Positions 36,890 through 48,400 of a stretch of 64,000 nucleotides of DNA are shown piece after piece. Under the pieces are notes generated by a model. The model saw only the letters and a list, made by a program, of their open reading frames with translations. It was not told the DNA's origin and did no database searches. This stretch comes from Sindora glabra. Its lineage: Eukaryota; Streptophyta; Magnoliopsida; Fabales; Fabaceae. Within the stretch, counting starts at the first letter, position 1. Every line of letters starts with the position of its first letter. The DNA lies in NCBI GenBank assembly GCA_020226215.1, contig CM035235.1, positions 53,721,511 to 53,785,510 of the forward strand, read 5' to 3'. Made by a program: the position numbers and the translations under genes.

Positions 36890-39124
36890 ATAAATTAATA
36901 TTTTAAAACTCAAACCGGAGAAGCTGGTTAAATTGATTCGATCATGAACCAAATTCTAATTTAGTTCAAGTGGTGGTAGGAATTTAGAAGAGTGGTTGAA
37001 TCGGTTTGAACAACCCTCGAGCACAAGACCTTGAACTAAAGACGGGTGGCCTTGCCATTATGACCAATTTCCCTTCTAATATATGTAAGCCTTTCATTTT
37101 ATATAAGGCGTATTATCTCTTGTTCTCCAAGCATTAACTTATTTAAGTTTTTTTTATAAATAATGTATATTAAATATTTATATTTTATGCTATATATAAT
37201 TAAAATACTATTATTTTGTAAATATTTAATTTAAATAAATAAAGTGTAATTTTAATATTATAAAATAATATTAAAATTATATTAAATAATTGTAATTATA
37301 GTAAGGTTAACATTTATTTTGTTATATTTTAAAAATATACTTGTAAAATTTAAATGAATTTAATTTTTTTATATGTATATATAATGCATAATTTATATAT
37401 AAAAATATATATTAATTGGTTCAATTATTCAGTTCAACTACTTAAACCGGTTCAACTTTGACCTATTAGGTTAAATGTCATATCAAATTTGAAAATATTG
37501 ATCTAAATGGATTTGTCCCACGTGGATACGAGTGGGTCTCTGGCTTGACCTCATTAGGAAGGGGGTGAAAGGAAAAAAAAAAGAGAGCGAGCTTAATGGA
37601 CTTTCGTGTTCTACTTAATTGTTTTGTTCTGTTCCTGTGTGTTGTTAATTGCATTATCCAAGCCAAGTGTTTGATCTGGTGTATAACAGTCTAAGTCAAT
37701 TTCATTATGTCACAATTGTTTGCCATTTTGCCTTATTTCATTTACTGTTGATTTAATGTTATTATTGACCTGAAGAAGTTTGACAATTAGTCAAGGAAAG
37801 TCAATCATATTAGCTCCTTGAATAACACTGTTGAGTTAGTTTTAATGTGATATATATATATATATATATGACATTTTATAAAGTCTTATTTTCCATTCAA
37901 TTTCTTTACCAAAATATCAAGTTTTGGAGATGATTTAGGATAAATAAAAGGAATTTAAGTATAATTTTAATAAATTTTGAAGAAAATAATGTAATTTGCT
38001 TTAAATTTTAAAGGATATAATACACAATTTTATTTAAGCTTTTGGATGATCTAAGATTTTCTTTGACTCAATAGTTATTTTAAATTTTCAGCATGTTTAA
38101 TTTGTCTTTTAGAAATATTTCAAAATTAGTTATATCTTTTATTTGGTACACAAAATTAATTATATCCAAAAATCGCAATTCAATTATAAGTTATATAGAA
38201 TATCTTTCATTTCCATCCTAATTTTGTCTTCTAAAAGTTTATCTAAAATCAATTATATGGTTAGAAAAATTCATTTGTCAAAATGTTACTAAACATAAAT
38301 TGGATTACCAATGATCAATTTTATAAAAATCAATTATTGGTAATTTATTATGCTCAAAATTAATTAATTATGTTTCCATCACATAAAACTTACCTAAATG
38401 AGAAATGAAAGTGAAAACAATAATAATATACCAATGTTGTCACTTGTCTTATATTATAATTTTGTATTGTTTTGGTGCATTAATATGATAACATGAGATA
38501 AATTATAATATTTCATGGGTACTTTAAATTAAAATTTTCAATCATATAGTGAAGACTAAGGAGTAATTCTGTAAAGATTTTTATCTTTTGAAAGATTAAT
38601 CGTTTGTATTGAGATTATTGCTTTTTTTTTTTTAACGATTTCCAAATTCAATACAAAATAAGTGATCAAGTCCAAAAAGGGAAAAAAATCGATAAAAATT
38701 CTCAATACTACCTTTTTTAACTTCTTTTTCCATTTTTTTCCATTTATCTTGTTATGTGTTTTAATTTATAATATCTTTCAATATTTTAACAAAATATTAA
38801 ATTTTCATATTTGATTTTAAATTAAAAAGGAAATAACTAGATTAAAATCATAAGGATGCAACTTTGACATGGTATAAAACAATGGACAATTGTGTCTAAT
38901 CAATTTCTTTTATTTTAAATTTTAGGAATATTGACTGCAATAATGAATATAATATATTGCAAGTTGTTGCTTATAGTATAGGTTTGAGTGTTAATTTATT
39001 GTTCACTTAATGATCCTTTGAAGATATTTTTTAATTTGTTATTTGTGCTGCTGTTTGTATTAGTAAGAATGTTAGCTAAATGTACACTTATGTGTTAACA
39101 TACAATTTATAGTAGTTGTAAATA
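36890..39124. other. hAT-B 5' non-coding region
   Basis: It is A+T-rich with no protein homology. A G+C-richer segment at 36,900-37,080 contains aaactcaaaccggagaagct, and aaaccggttcaactttgacc lies near 37,443; these resemble ends of a further small TIR element, not resolved. An (AT)n run lies at about 37,851-37,869. Confidence 0.45.
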
Positions 39125-39971
39125 ATGGAATCACAATCTACGTATCAAAATATTGGAAAGGAATATCATAGTGAAGGTGATGTGCATGTTGATGTTAAAG
39201 GGAGCAATAATGAAACTAAAAACATTAATATTGTCAATTGAAGTACTCATGCTTCTAAAAATTAACTTGAACATCTTGAAGATAATGAAGGCTGTAAAAG
39301 AAAGAAAACAATATCAAATACATGGATTTATTATGAGAATATAGGAATATGTGAATATGTGAAGATGGTAAATATCGAGGTAAATGTAATGGTTGTAATG
39401 CTTTAATTTTGGGAGTTAAAACCTAAGTCGATATCTCAAGCCTTGCCTATTATGCTCTAAGATGTAAAAAACTTAAAAAGTTGAAGCAAACTAAGATGCC
39501 AAAAATCTTACTGGATAATCTTAGTAAACCAAGAAGTAAAAAAATTAATCAACACACAACTTTACCACCTAGTAAATTTTGTTTCACTTAATCCCTATTT
39601 CATGGCCATATATCTTTCCAGCTAAGGAATAGGAAAGTAGCATTGACAATCATAAAACACAATTTCCTTTTTACCTTCATTAAATATGATGGAATTAGAG
39701 ATGTCTTGAAATATTTAAACTTGATACAAAAATGATTTCTTGGAATATAGTTACATTTGATGTATGGAAACTTTATTTAAATAAAAAAGATGGGGTGAAA
39801 GATGAATTAGCAAAAATTTTGAGTAAAGTATGTTTTACATCTAACTTATGGCCTTCTTGCACTTAAGGAGGTTACATTTACTTAACTACTTACTATACAA
39901 ATCTTAATTGGAAGTTAAGTAATAATATCCTAACTTTCTATGGCATGCCACCTCCATATACAGAGTATGAA
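39125..39971 (+). pseudogene. hAT-B transposase pseudogene, 5' part
   Basis: It begins MESQSTYQNIGKEYHSEG and continues to a BED-finger relic near 39,290-39,490: CKRKKTISNTWIYYENIG, then DGKYRGKCNGCNALILGV with both first-half cysteines kept, and CKKLKKLKQTKMP. Then come IIKHNFLFTFIKYDGIRDVL (39,650-39,710), FDVWKLYLNKKDGVKDELAK, and SNLWPSCT.GGYIYLT..Y...NWKL with FYGMPPPYTEYE, ending at the Helitron junction. Several stops and frameshifts. The domain order matches the plant BED/hAT family; the enzyme would bind and cut the TIRs. Confidence 0.85.
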
Positions 39972-40045
39972 CTAGATTGAAACTTGTGCAATGCACAAGT
40001 ATCAAATTTGTGCACTGACTAAAAATATATAAATATAAATAAACA

Positions 40046-40096
<51 letters not shown>

Positions 40097-40240
40097 TTGA
40101 TATGATTTTAGGAGAAAATAGATTAAAACCCAAGTGATATATAGGTATCAAATTTGCACGTTGACTAAAAATATATAAATATAAATAAACAAAAATTAGA
40201 TATATATGAAATATGATATGATTTTAAGAGAAAATATTAG
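39972..40240 (-). repeat. 146-bp tandem duplication of the Helitron 3' end
   Basis: Plus-strand ctagattgaaa...tatcaaattt...tgactaaaaatatataa at 39,972 onwards recurs as atagattaaaa...tatcaaattt...tgactaaaaatatataa from 40,118, with exactly 146-bp offset at three markers. The inner copy has ATAG in place of CTAG and a hairpin region (cccaagtgatatatagg) that no longer pairs. The outer unit contains a long (TA)n tract at about 40,050-40,091. Confidence 0.85.
39982..40000 (-). other. Helitron 3'-terminal hairpin
   Basis: The 19-nt sequence acttgtgcaatgcacaagt is a perfect 9-bp stem with a 1-nt centre (or 8 bp with a 3-nt loop). It lies 6-7 nt inside the CTAG terminus, the position of the Helitron transposition-termination hairpin. 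Confidence 0.93.
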
Positions 40241-40255
40241 CTTCATTACTTGTTC

Positions 40256-42990
40256 TCATAGATTTTGGAACACTTCTTTAAACATAACATTAATGGTGAT
40301 ATTTTTGTATTCCCACTCTCTATCATAAATTAGAACTTTTAACCCTTCTCTGCATCTAACTCTAGATACAACAACATATAATTGATTATGACTAAACACT
40401 AGTTTACGCAAATAAAGGCTAACTCTTTTCAATGATTATCCTTGACTTTTGTTGATAAATATTGCATATGAAATTGTCATAGGAAACTATCTTCTTTGCA
40501 ATTTAAATGGTCACTTGCTTTGCAATGGACTAAGTAGCATTTAAGGTATAAAAACTTTGAAACCAATTTTGTACCAGTTAAAATTTTAACTTCTATGACA
40601 TAATTAGCCAACTTGTGATCAATAATCTTGTTTCATCATGAAGTCCAACAAATTGGTTTATATTTCTTATAAGTATAACTAGAACACTAACTTTTAAGTT
40701 TAGACTATAATTAGGAAAACCATTCAAAACTTCAGATGATAACAAATTAACTTGATAAGACTTGTTAGACCTTGTTTTGCATATTTAATTTGAACTCAGA
40801 TATTTTTTCCCTTCACTGTCAATTAATAATATCATGTAGGAACTTACTTTATCAACAAAACAATACTAAGTCTTATAGCAAGAATAGCTAAATCATGTAA
40901 GAATTCTTTATTATAGAAGTTCTGTAACAAAGATGGATAGCTCGAATCAATAATTTCTTCAATTGGAGGGTGAAATACTTGATTAACGAATCTTGTGGGA
41001 TCTCTATGTCAATCTCACTATTATTTGGCTCTGCAAATTTCCCATCACCAATCTTTAAAATTCATTTCTGAGAATTCTTTCAATCTTTCAAGTTCGGATA
41101 GAGAACATGTATCTTGTTAAAGTCGCATATTCTTTATTAAAGTTAAGACACAACGGTAATCTCACAAATAAGAAGAGTTCAAGGTTGCATTAACAATTTC
41201 AGCATGATTACCTTATGGAATAACTAGTAAAATTTGACAAAAATTATCACTAAAAACAATAGTTTTATCTCCAAAAGGTAAACCATTGCTATTTGGAAAA
41301 TCAAATTGAAGAATATCTTGAACTATTCTACCAAGCACCTTAAAACAATACTTATTCACCATTGAAACCTCATTCCATATTATAAGATCATTCATTTGCA
41401 GTAACTTTATGTGATGATTTCCTTGTTTTATGTTGCATGTTGAATCTTAATTGATATATATAGCAATAACAAATCTTAAGTGGGTTATGTCCATTTGGAA
41501 GTAAAATAGAAGCTATGCTGCTAGATGCAATGGTTAATACAATTCTATCTTCAAATCTTAAAGAAGTAGTTCAAGTCCTTCATATAAAAATCTTGCTAGT
41601 ACCACCATAACTATAAAGAAAGCAAACACCTCCGTTTTTAGATCTGACTGCATTAATAATATGTCAAAAACATCTTTCTACTTTAAAGTCATTAAATTGA
41701 ATAGATTTGTTACCTTAATTTTTAAAGCTTCTTTATTACAATTGAGCTTATCAGCTATCAATTGGTTTTGAATTAGAGAAGATTCATTCAAATCTAGAAT
41801 TAGCATTGGTGGAAATTCCCTTAAATTATGACCATTATTTCTTAAAATCTTTTCAATAACTGCTCATCTATAAGTGTTAGATCTATTAAGAAAAATATTA
41901 GTTAGATAATAATGAGTAATATAAAAAAATAAAAACTTCAATAATAAAAAATATAATAACAAAAAATAATGCCTTGTAATTGAAGTCTTTGTCTTTCCAT
42001 GTATAAAATATCTTCTGAAAGCAAAGATCAAGTTTCTTTCCAAACAATTTTAGGTCTTGAAAGACAATTACAAAATAATATAGTGCAAGCAAATATTGAT
42101 TGGTACCCCAAAATATGCTTTTTTTTATTGCAACAATATACTTTTTGTCATCATCAGGTAATCCTAAAGCATAATAAGCTTCTTTAAATTGGCATAGACA
42201 ATATCATTAACAATTCTTATATCATAGTATATAGGTCTTTTAATCTTATTGAGCAATATACGCAAGTAATATAATTCCCTAACCAATGAGGGTGCAAAAT
42301 TAATTCTTCCAATAGAAAATCCACGTTTTCTATTTATGAATATCTTCTTTATAGAACATTGTATCCTTTTTTGATTCTCGATTGACTATTACTTTAAGTG
42401 ATCCATCATTAGTAATAACTAAATATTGTTGGACTAGAAAGTGAAATTTTAATCTTTCTACAGAACGTTGTTTATGATGAATGTCATAATAAAAAATTCT
42501 CCAGCATGTCTCACAAGCTGATATATATTTACAATCATAATAAGATTTAATCTCATCGATGTTGCCACTTGATTGTCCTTCCTTTTTTGCTTGGTACAAA
42601 GAAGTTATGACTCGATCATAATCTTTGTTTACATATTTTAAAAGATATTTTATAGATTTTCCTTGCATGCAAGCTTCAACATTTATGTGAGCTTTATATT
42701 GAATCAACAACTAAGGATTATATGGAACAATGAAATGATTATCTAATATGATGTGATTTTTCTTAATGGTTCTTCCATTGTTATGACATTTATATAAAGT
42801 ATAATCATCATCATCAACTGAAGTTCGATCAACAAATCTCTTAGGGAAGTGTTTAATGCATTTACTTTTCCATGCATGAAGATTTAGGATTAGCAACTCT
42901 ATATGGTTTGAAAGAGACTTTTCGGAACAAAATGATTGGCAGCATTAGTACAATTCTCATAACCAACATTATTTGGTGGAGTGTAGATAA
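40256..42990 (-). pseudogene. Helitron Rep-helicase (RepHel) relic
   Basis: Minus-strand blocks in order: KHFPKRFVDRTSVDDDDYTLY and IILDNHFIVPYNP (42,896-42,711); after one stop, QYKAHINVEACMQGKSIKYL, KYVNKDYDRV, YYDCKYISACETCWRIF and SVERLKFHFLVQQ (42,710-42,330); EAYYALGLPDDDKKY; REFPPMLILDLNESS; a Walker A region reading YGGTSKIFI where functional proteins have GGTGKT; LIIWNEVSMVNKYCF (Walker B, normally DEAPM, here NEVSM) at about 41,390; FGDKTIVFSDNFCQILLVIP; and FINKSQG.SLKRVSLYLRK with HNQLYVVVSRV and FKEVFQNL before the stop at 40,256. The HUH nickase segment expected upstream is not readable. Confidence 0.93.
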
Positions 42991-43499
42991 CAATCCTGTA
43001 GGAAAGACAAATGAAAGATGCATGTTAAGAAAATGTTAGTTAAGAAGAAAAAATTAACTCAAAAATTCCCAAACTGTGAGTTAAATAAACTCACTTGTTT
43101 TGCAATTTATCCATAAACCTGCGCAAAAGGCTCAAAATTACTCGAGACGCACAACCACTACGGGTAAGGTGGATTGTTGCTATAAAAAGAATTCAAGCCC
43201 AAATTCAATCCGAAGTTAAAATATCACATTGATATCAAGAAATCACGTGTCATAAATTACAAAATATAAGCAAGCAACTAATGAAAATTCACATCCTATC
43301 ACCTTAATTCTTGCAAGATGGAAAATCATTACATTGTCTTCATGGCGTGTATATTTAATATGATTCAACACCAGATCAGCATCGAAGTTCTAAAGAACAC
43401 ATTTCACGGAACCACCCTTAAAGATAATTAAAAATAATAGTTCAGAAAAACAACTTCATATCAAATTCAAATTAAAAGAAAATTGTTCACGTTAATTGT

Positions 43500-44260
43500 A
43501 TCATATACTTACAAGATATCTTGTAAAGTCACTTCAATACAACGAACTGGTCTCCTACTTAGAGTGACACCTGCTTAATGACACTAATAACATTTGAAAA
43601 TAAATGAAATAACAATCAAACTTATAATCTATAATAAAGTAACCTTAAACTTTGTCAGAATCAAATAACATTAAAACATTATAACATATGTCAAAAAAAA
43701 AAAAAAAAAACTTACCAACCAAGAAATTCATAGGCACACGCTTACTAATAATATTAAAAAGAGGGATACAGTCAAACCCATTAAAAGGAATTGGACAATT
43801 ATTGATTGTCATCCCCAAACTTATAGTAAATAAAATATGAAATTCATAGTGAGTAACCCTCACCAGACCCTACTTATCAACAACCTTAAAATTCTGAATA
43901 CAATAACAATTCCCTTCAATTAACTGACCCTGAAAATAATGAAGTAGATTGCTTCCACTACTTGCCTGAATCTTTTGACGCTGCCATGATAAGGAAACAT
44001 ATTGATTAGTAATCATTAATTGTTATAGACAACTTCAGAAGAATATGAAAGGAAATATGTCAACATATAAAAAGGAAATCACCAATCGGTCCATAAAGAT
44101 TATCTTAATTAATTGAATGGTGTTCACTGTACCAAGCCTCAGTTTATTCCATACTCCAATCGCTGGCCAAACTATATCCCATGTATTATGAGTTTTGTTA
44201 ACAAATTCAAAGGAGTCCAAGAGGCAATACATGCTGCAAAACTTGACATCTTGTCAACTA
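43500..44260 (-). pseudogene. Helitron RPA1-like (OB-fold) protein relic
   Basis: Minus-strand reading gives NKTHNTWDIVWPAIGVWNK (about 44,195-44,140), QRQKIQASSGSNLLHYFQ and LIEGNCYCIQNFKVVDK (about 43,980-43,885), VTHYEFHILFTISLGMTI with FNGFDCIPLFNIISK (43,863-43,720), and LSRRPVRCIEVTLQDIL (about 43,575-43,520). This order matches the first OB folds of plant RPA1/RPA70-like proteins that autonomous plant Helitrons carry. RPA would bind single-stranded DNA during rolling-circle transfer. Stops and probable introns break the frame. It lies 5' of the helicase on the same strand. Confidence 0.7.
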
Positions 44261-44485
44261 AACTTCTTATCCATAAATACCATCATAATAGATTACAAGT
44301 TAGAAGTGTTGACATTTCAAACATGGATAGCCCTTGCAATGAAAATCCAATCACTCACAAACTTATCAATTGATTTAATAGAATCCAAGGAAATCAAATC
44401 TATCCTTTGGTTCGCTATCATTAACAGGAATGATATATTCATTTAAATAAAAAATGTCATACTTAAGATTGCAGTTCTAACCTTA

Positions 44486-44700
44486 TGTCCATTTTATCAA
44501 TTAAAACTATCATATGGTTTATAAAGTTAACTTTGAAGGTTGTAGCTTGTTTATCAATTTATCAATTAAAACTATACTGCATGAACCATACGTTTGTCAA
44601 TTAAATCTATCATGTCGTTTATAATATTAGCTTTAAAGGTTATAGCTTGTTTATTAATTTATCAATTAAAACTATATTGCATGAACCATGCGTTTATCAT
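44486..44700 (-). repeat. 100-bp tandem repeat in the Helitron 5' part
   Basis: The marker gtttataa[a/t] begins at 44,517 and 44,617, and flanking atcaattaaaactat and tatagcttgttta motifs keep the 100-bp spacing, giving about 2.1 copies with about 10% divergence by eye. Confidence 0.8.
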
Positions 44701-45279
44701 TAATTTTTGGGTAGCTAATACTTACACATGCAACATATATCAGGTAAGACAATATATGAGAAAAAGATATAGGAGAAGAAAATATGTGAAAATAAATAAT
44801 AAACTTAATACAGCAAAACAATTTAGAAATTACTTACGTCGCAACAACATATAATAATAAGGTAATAATTAAAGAAAAATTGAGCATTACTAATGTCAAG
44901 AAAAAAATAGTCATTAAAAAAAGTATAGGAAGACATTTTAAACTATGATGATAAATAGGATACAAGATGAAATTTAACTGAATAGAAGGAAAGAAACCAT
45001 ACCTTAATAGAGGAAACAATAAAGAACAATACAAGAGACAAACACAGCGCAAACAAAATGTAGTATTAGGATAACACAATTTGAGGGAAACACTATAATA
45101 TAAAATGCATTGGAACAAAAGAGAGCTAATCAGAATAATATAATATTTGTGAATCAGATTCATATTCAAAATGCTCTTCTTTGTTTCATCATAAGAAATA
45201 AGAATAATAAGGTAATCATCAAAGAAGTTAAAAAGTTTAATCAACTGAAAAAATAGTCAATCTTTAATGTAAAAATGAG

Positions 45280-45656
45280 ACAAATTAAACGGATAGATTG
45301 GCATTTTAACAAAAGAGACAATAGATAATCATAAAAATAGTTGTTTCATAGAGAAATCAGCACGAGCAAAACCTATGAATCACAAAATAGGCAAAAAAGA
45401 GACAACTTGCATTTAAGTATTGAAGAGTCAACAAATGTATTCAAAATCGCATAATACATTTATGGTTTCAAAAATTAGGGTTTGGAGGAAAATCTCAAGT
45501 TTCCATTAAGTCAAGAAACTCACAGAATCCAAAAAATGGTCAAAATTAAAAGGACAGATAGGCGTATCAGCAAAAGAGACAACAAATAATCACAAAAATA
45601 GAAGTCTCACAAAGAAATCAGAATAAGGAGAACCTATGAATCATAAAATAGGCAAA
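45280..45656 (-). repeat. 261-bp-spaced direct repeats in the Helitron 5' part
   Basis: A block of about 115 bp at 45,280-45,395 recurs at 45,541-45,656. Markers aaaagagaca (45,311 and 45,572) and cctatgaatca (45,372 and 45,633) both show the 261-bp offset. No coding similarity. Open frames on the minus strand at 44,834-45,244 and 45,618-45,878 overlap this kind of sequence and have no domain I recognise. Confidence 0.75.
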
Positions 45657-45969
45657 TATTAAGAAAGGGACAAAAAAGTAACGCAAAACCCTCCCAAAAC
45701 CTACAACACAAACCTGTAATCTATTTAATATGCATAAGCTTACAAAACAAAATAGATCTAAATCAAAAAACAACCATAGATTGAAGCAAATCTCTAGATG
45801 AAAAGTGAAACCATAAGAATGTGAACAAAAATAGGGGTAAATGTGATAAATTAGAATAGTGAGGTGACGGGTAGACACACCGAATCAGAATAATAAGGCA
45901 AGAGTACTCGCCATGAGAGAAAAGGAGAAAAGAATAGTGTAATATATAGTTTTTTTAGTATAGAGTAGA

Positions 45970-47566
45970 TTATCAAGAAAAAAATGGAACTCTTATGTGA
46001 ACAGGGATAGATAAGAAGATTTTTACTCTAACTTTAGATAATGCTTTTACAAATAACAACATGCAATCTTATTTGAAAGAATAACTTTGTTTGGAAGAAA
46101 GCTTGTTATGTGATGGTGAATTCCTTCATGTGAGATGTTTTACACATATTTTAAATCTTATTATTGAAGATGGATTAAAAGCGGCCTTTAGTGCCATTGT
46201 TAAAATTAGGAAAAGTATTAAGTATGTTAAGGCTTCAAAAGTAAAAACCAGAAGCTTTAAGAGGGTTGTCCAAAATTTGTCAATTAATGAGTGTATGAAA
46301 TTATGCTTAGATATGCCTACTAAATGGAATTTTACTTTTCTTATACTTGATAGTGCTTTAAAATATAAACAAGCATTCGCTTACTTTACAGTTGTTAATA
46401 GAAACTACAAGCATTGTTCATCTAGTATAGAGTGGGTAAGGGGAGAAAAGAAGTGTGAATTTTTAAAACCTTTCTATGAGAAACCTTTCTATGAGAAACC
46501 TTTCTATGAGATGACAAATTTGATATCCAATTTAAGTTATCTAATTACAAACTTGTATTTAACTCAAGTTTGGAAAATTAAATACCTTCAATTGGATAAT
46601 TTGAAAAGTGAAGATGAAACCATAAGAGAGATAACTATTAACACAGAGGCTAAATTCAATAAATATTGGAGTGAGTATAATGTTTAATTTGCTATGGTGG
46701 CTATCTTTGATCCAAAATTAAGCTTTTTTGTTGGAGTTTTGCTATAATACTGTTAACCCTACAATTTGTGAAGGAAAAAAATCGAAATTGTAAAATAAAA
46801 ACTTTTTCAACTCTATAAAGCATATCCTAAGCATCCACTTCCAAACTTCTAAGGAACCAATCTTCTAGTGTTACTTCCATGTCACCCTTTGAAAATTCAA
46901 GTACAAGTAATACACAAAAGAAACTTTTTACTGTAAGTTTTTCCACTTTCAATTCTAATTTATTACCTATAAATATGATTCAATGATTTTATACAATTTA
47001 TGTCTTGATTATTTTTGTTTTCTAATTGTATAAATTTTTTACTAGAATTTCAAGGCCTTTGATTCTCAAGTTGTTACAAAGGCTGGAAAATCTCAATTAG
47101 AGATTTATTTGGAAAAGTCAAAGTTTGAATTTGTCTATTATGAAGATTTGAATATTCTAAATTGGTAAAAGGTGCATAAGAATAGATTTTTAGATGTAAC
47201 TATCATAACTTGTGACTTATTAAGTGTGTCAATTATCACAATCAGCATTTAATATCGGAAGGCATATGCTAAATAAGTATAAAAGTTATCTCTTTCTAAA
47301 AAAAATTCAAGCTTTGATTTGCACTCAAAGTCAGCTCATTAGTTTCATTCCTACTAGTAATCTTTTTAATTTAACTTCTAGTTAATTTAGAAATTTCCTA
47401 ACCTTTGTTATTTTAATCTTTGAAGTTCATTAATGATTAAGCTTTCAATTCTAGATTGGAAAATGATGATGATGAAGGCCAAAATATCTCAATTGAGGAT
47501 TCAAAAATAAATGCAACAATTGATCTAGATAAGAAGTTAGAAGTTAATGGTAATAGGGAATAAGGA
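45970..47566 (+). pseudogene. hAT-B transposase pseudogene, 3' part
   Basis: It continues LSRKKMELLCEQGIDKK-like sequence across a frameshift into KKIFTLTLDNAFTNNNMQ. A long open stretch at 46,091-46,687 carries ESLLCDGEFLHVRCFTHILN, KYVKASK, LDMPTKWNFTFLILDSALKY, EFLKPFYEKPFYE, and KFNKYWSEYNV. After stops come AIFDPKLS, an intron-like gap, LEIYLEKSKFEF and NILNW, and (shifted) SAFNIGRHMLNKYKSYLF with ALICTQSQL, the dimerisation domain. An acidic tail (LENDDDEGQNISIEDSK) ends near 47,566. Family role: catalytic core (RNase H-like fold) and dimerisation of hAT transposase. Confidence 0.9.
46466..46510 (+). repeat. Three in-frame 15-bp repeats (KPFYE)x3
   Basis: The 15-bp unit aaacctttctatgag occurs three times in a row without interruption and in frame, giving KPFYEKPFYEKPFYE where relatives, including hAT-A (LKPFYNM), have one copy. 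Confidence 0.95.
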
Positions 47567-48400
47567 TGAGGATCCATACCATAAATAAAAGTCTCCAATT
47601 TATTTTTCAATAAGTAAATAAGTTAATCAATGTTATTGTAACTTTACTTTAAATTTAATTTCTATTATTTTTATGTTGAATACAATTAATAAATTCATTA
47701 TTTTGATATTTTTTTTACCTTTTTTTAATTTCTTATTTTTGTTGTGAAGTTCTTTAGATTTGTCATTAATTTTTGTTTGATTGGCTACTATTACTAGTTA
47801 TACTAACTAATAAAAGAATTTGTGTATTTTGGTTAGCTATCCTATCTTAGGCTCTTGGTAATGGTTGATTTGAATCTTGATTATTTGCTAGTTGGTTAGT
47901 TGGAGTGCTATTAATGAATGTTTATCACCTAGTTTCCTTTTCTATTTTATATACTTATATGTATTCTATTATCATAACAATTGTATTATTTTTTTGGTAA
48001 AATAATTCTATTATTTTGGCTTTATATATTATAAAAGATGATAAAATGTAATGCATTTTTGGTTTTGTTTGGTATATACTATATGGATTGTGAAAGCATA
48101 AAAGAAGAAGGAATAATTTGTTCATGAATCATATTCTTAAGAGTTTGTATTGCTTGCTACCTTACTACGTACATAAGTTAGGATTGCTTAAAAGTGGATA
48201 TTCATTGCTAAATATTTAACTTTGAACACAATTTCATTAGAATTTATAGGTAGATTTTGTTTTATTATAATTATAATGTGTTATGTGTAGAACAAACAAT
48301 TAATCATATTAAATATTATGATATTAGGATTCTAATTTTAAACTTACTAATTTAAAGTAGGAAAGGTAGATGCCTCCTTCTATTTGGTTAGATTTGTTTT
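47567..48400. other. hAT-B 3' non-coding region
   Basis: T-rich non-coding DNA between the transposase end and the G+C-richer subterminal part (about 48,420-48,747) that contains aaggctttcaaaggctgg and inverted ggtttt/ggacc motifs typical of hAT ends. Confidence 0.5.

Larger units (their letters stand above)
39972..45969 (-). mobile_element. Helitron, complete in outline, inserted in hAT-B
   Basis: On the minus strand it starts TCTACTCTATACTAAAAAAA (45,969 downwards) and ends with a perfect hairpin, seven bases, and CTAG (39,975-39,972). The flanking bases are A at the 5' side and T at the 3' side, the canonical A^T Helitron target, with no target duplication. Joining 39,971 to 45,970 restores the hAT coding alignment (TEYE|LSRKKMELL), which independently confirms both boundaries. 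It encodes, 5' to 3', an RPA-like relic and a Rep-helicase relic. Confidence 0.9.

Noticed and set aside
36960..37075. Possible second tRNA-derived SINE, minus strand
   Set aside because: A box-B-like gctcgaggg and taatggcaagg are suggestive, but spacing and the A-rich tail are not convincing.
40050..40091. Long (TA)n tract as a possible replication origin
   Set aside because: It is a simple microsatellite inside the duplicated Helitron end; nothing else supports origin function.
44834..45244. 136-codon minus-strand open frame, hydrophobic
   Set aside because: It lies in A/T-rich Helitron non-coding DNA; Leu/Ile/Tyr richness follows from composition, and no domain or family motif is visible.
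45618..45878. 86-codon minus-strand frame
   Set aside because: It overlaps the non-coding 261-bp-spaced repeats of the Helitron and lacks any motif.
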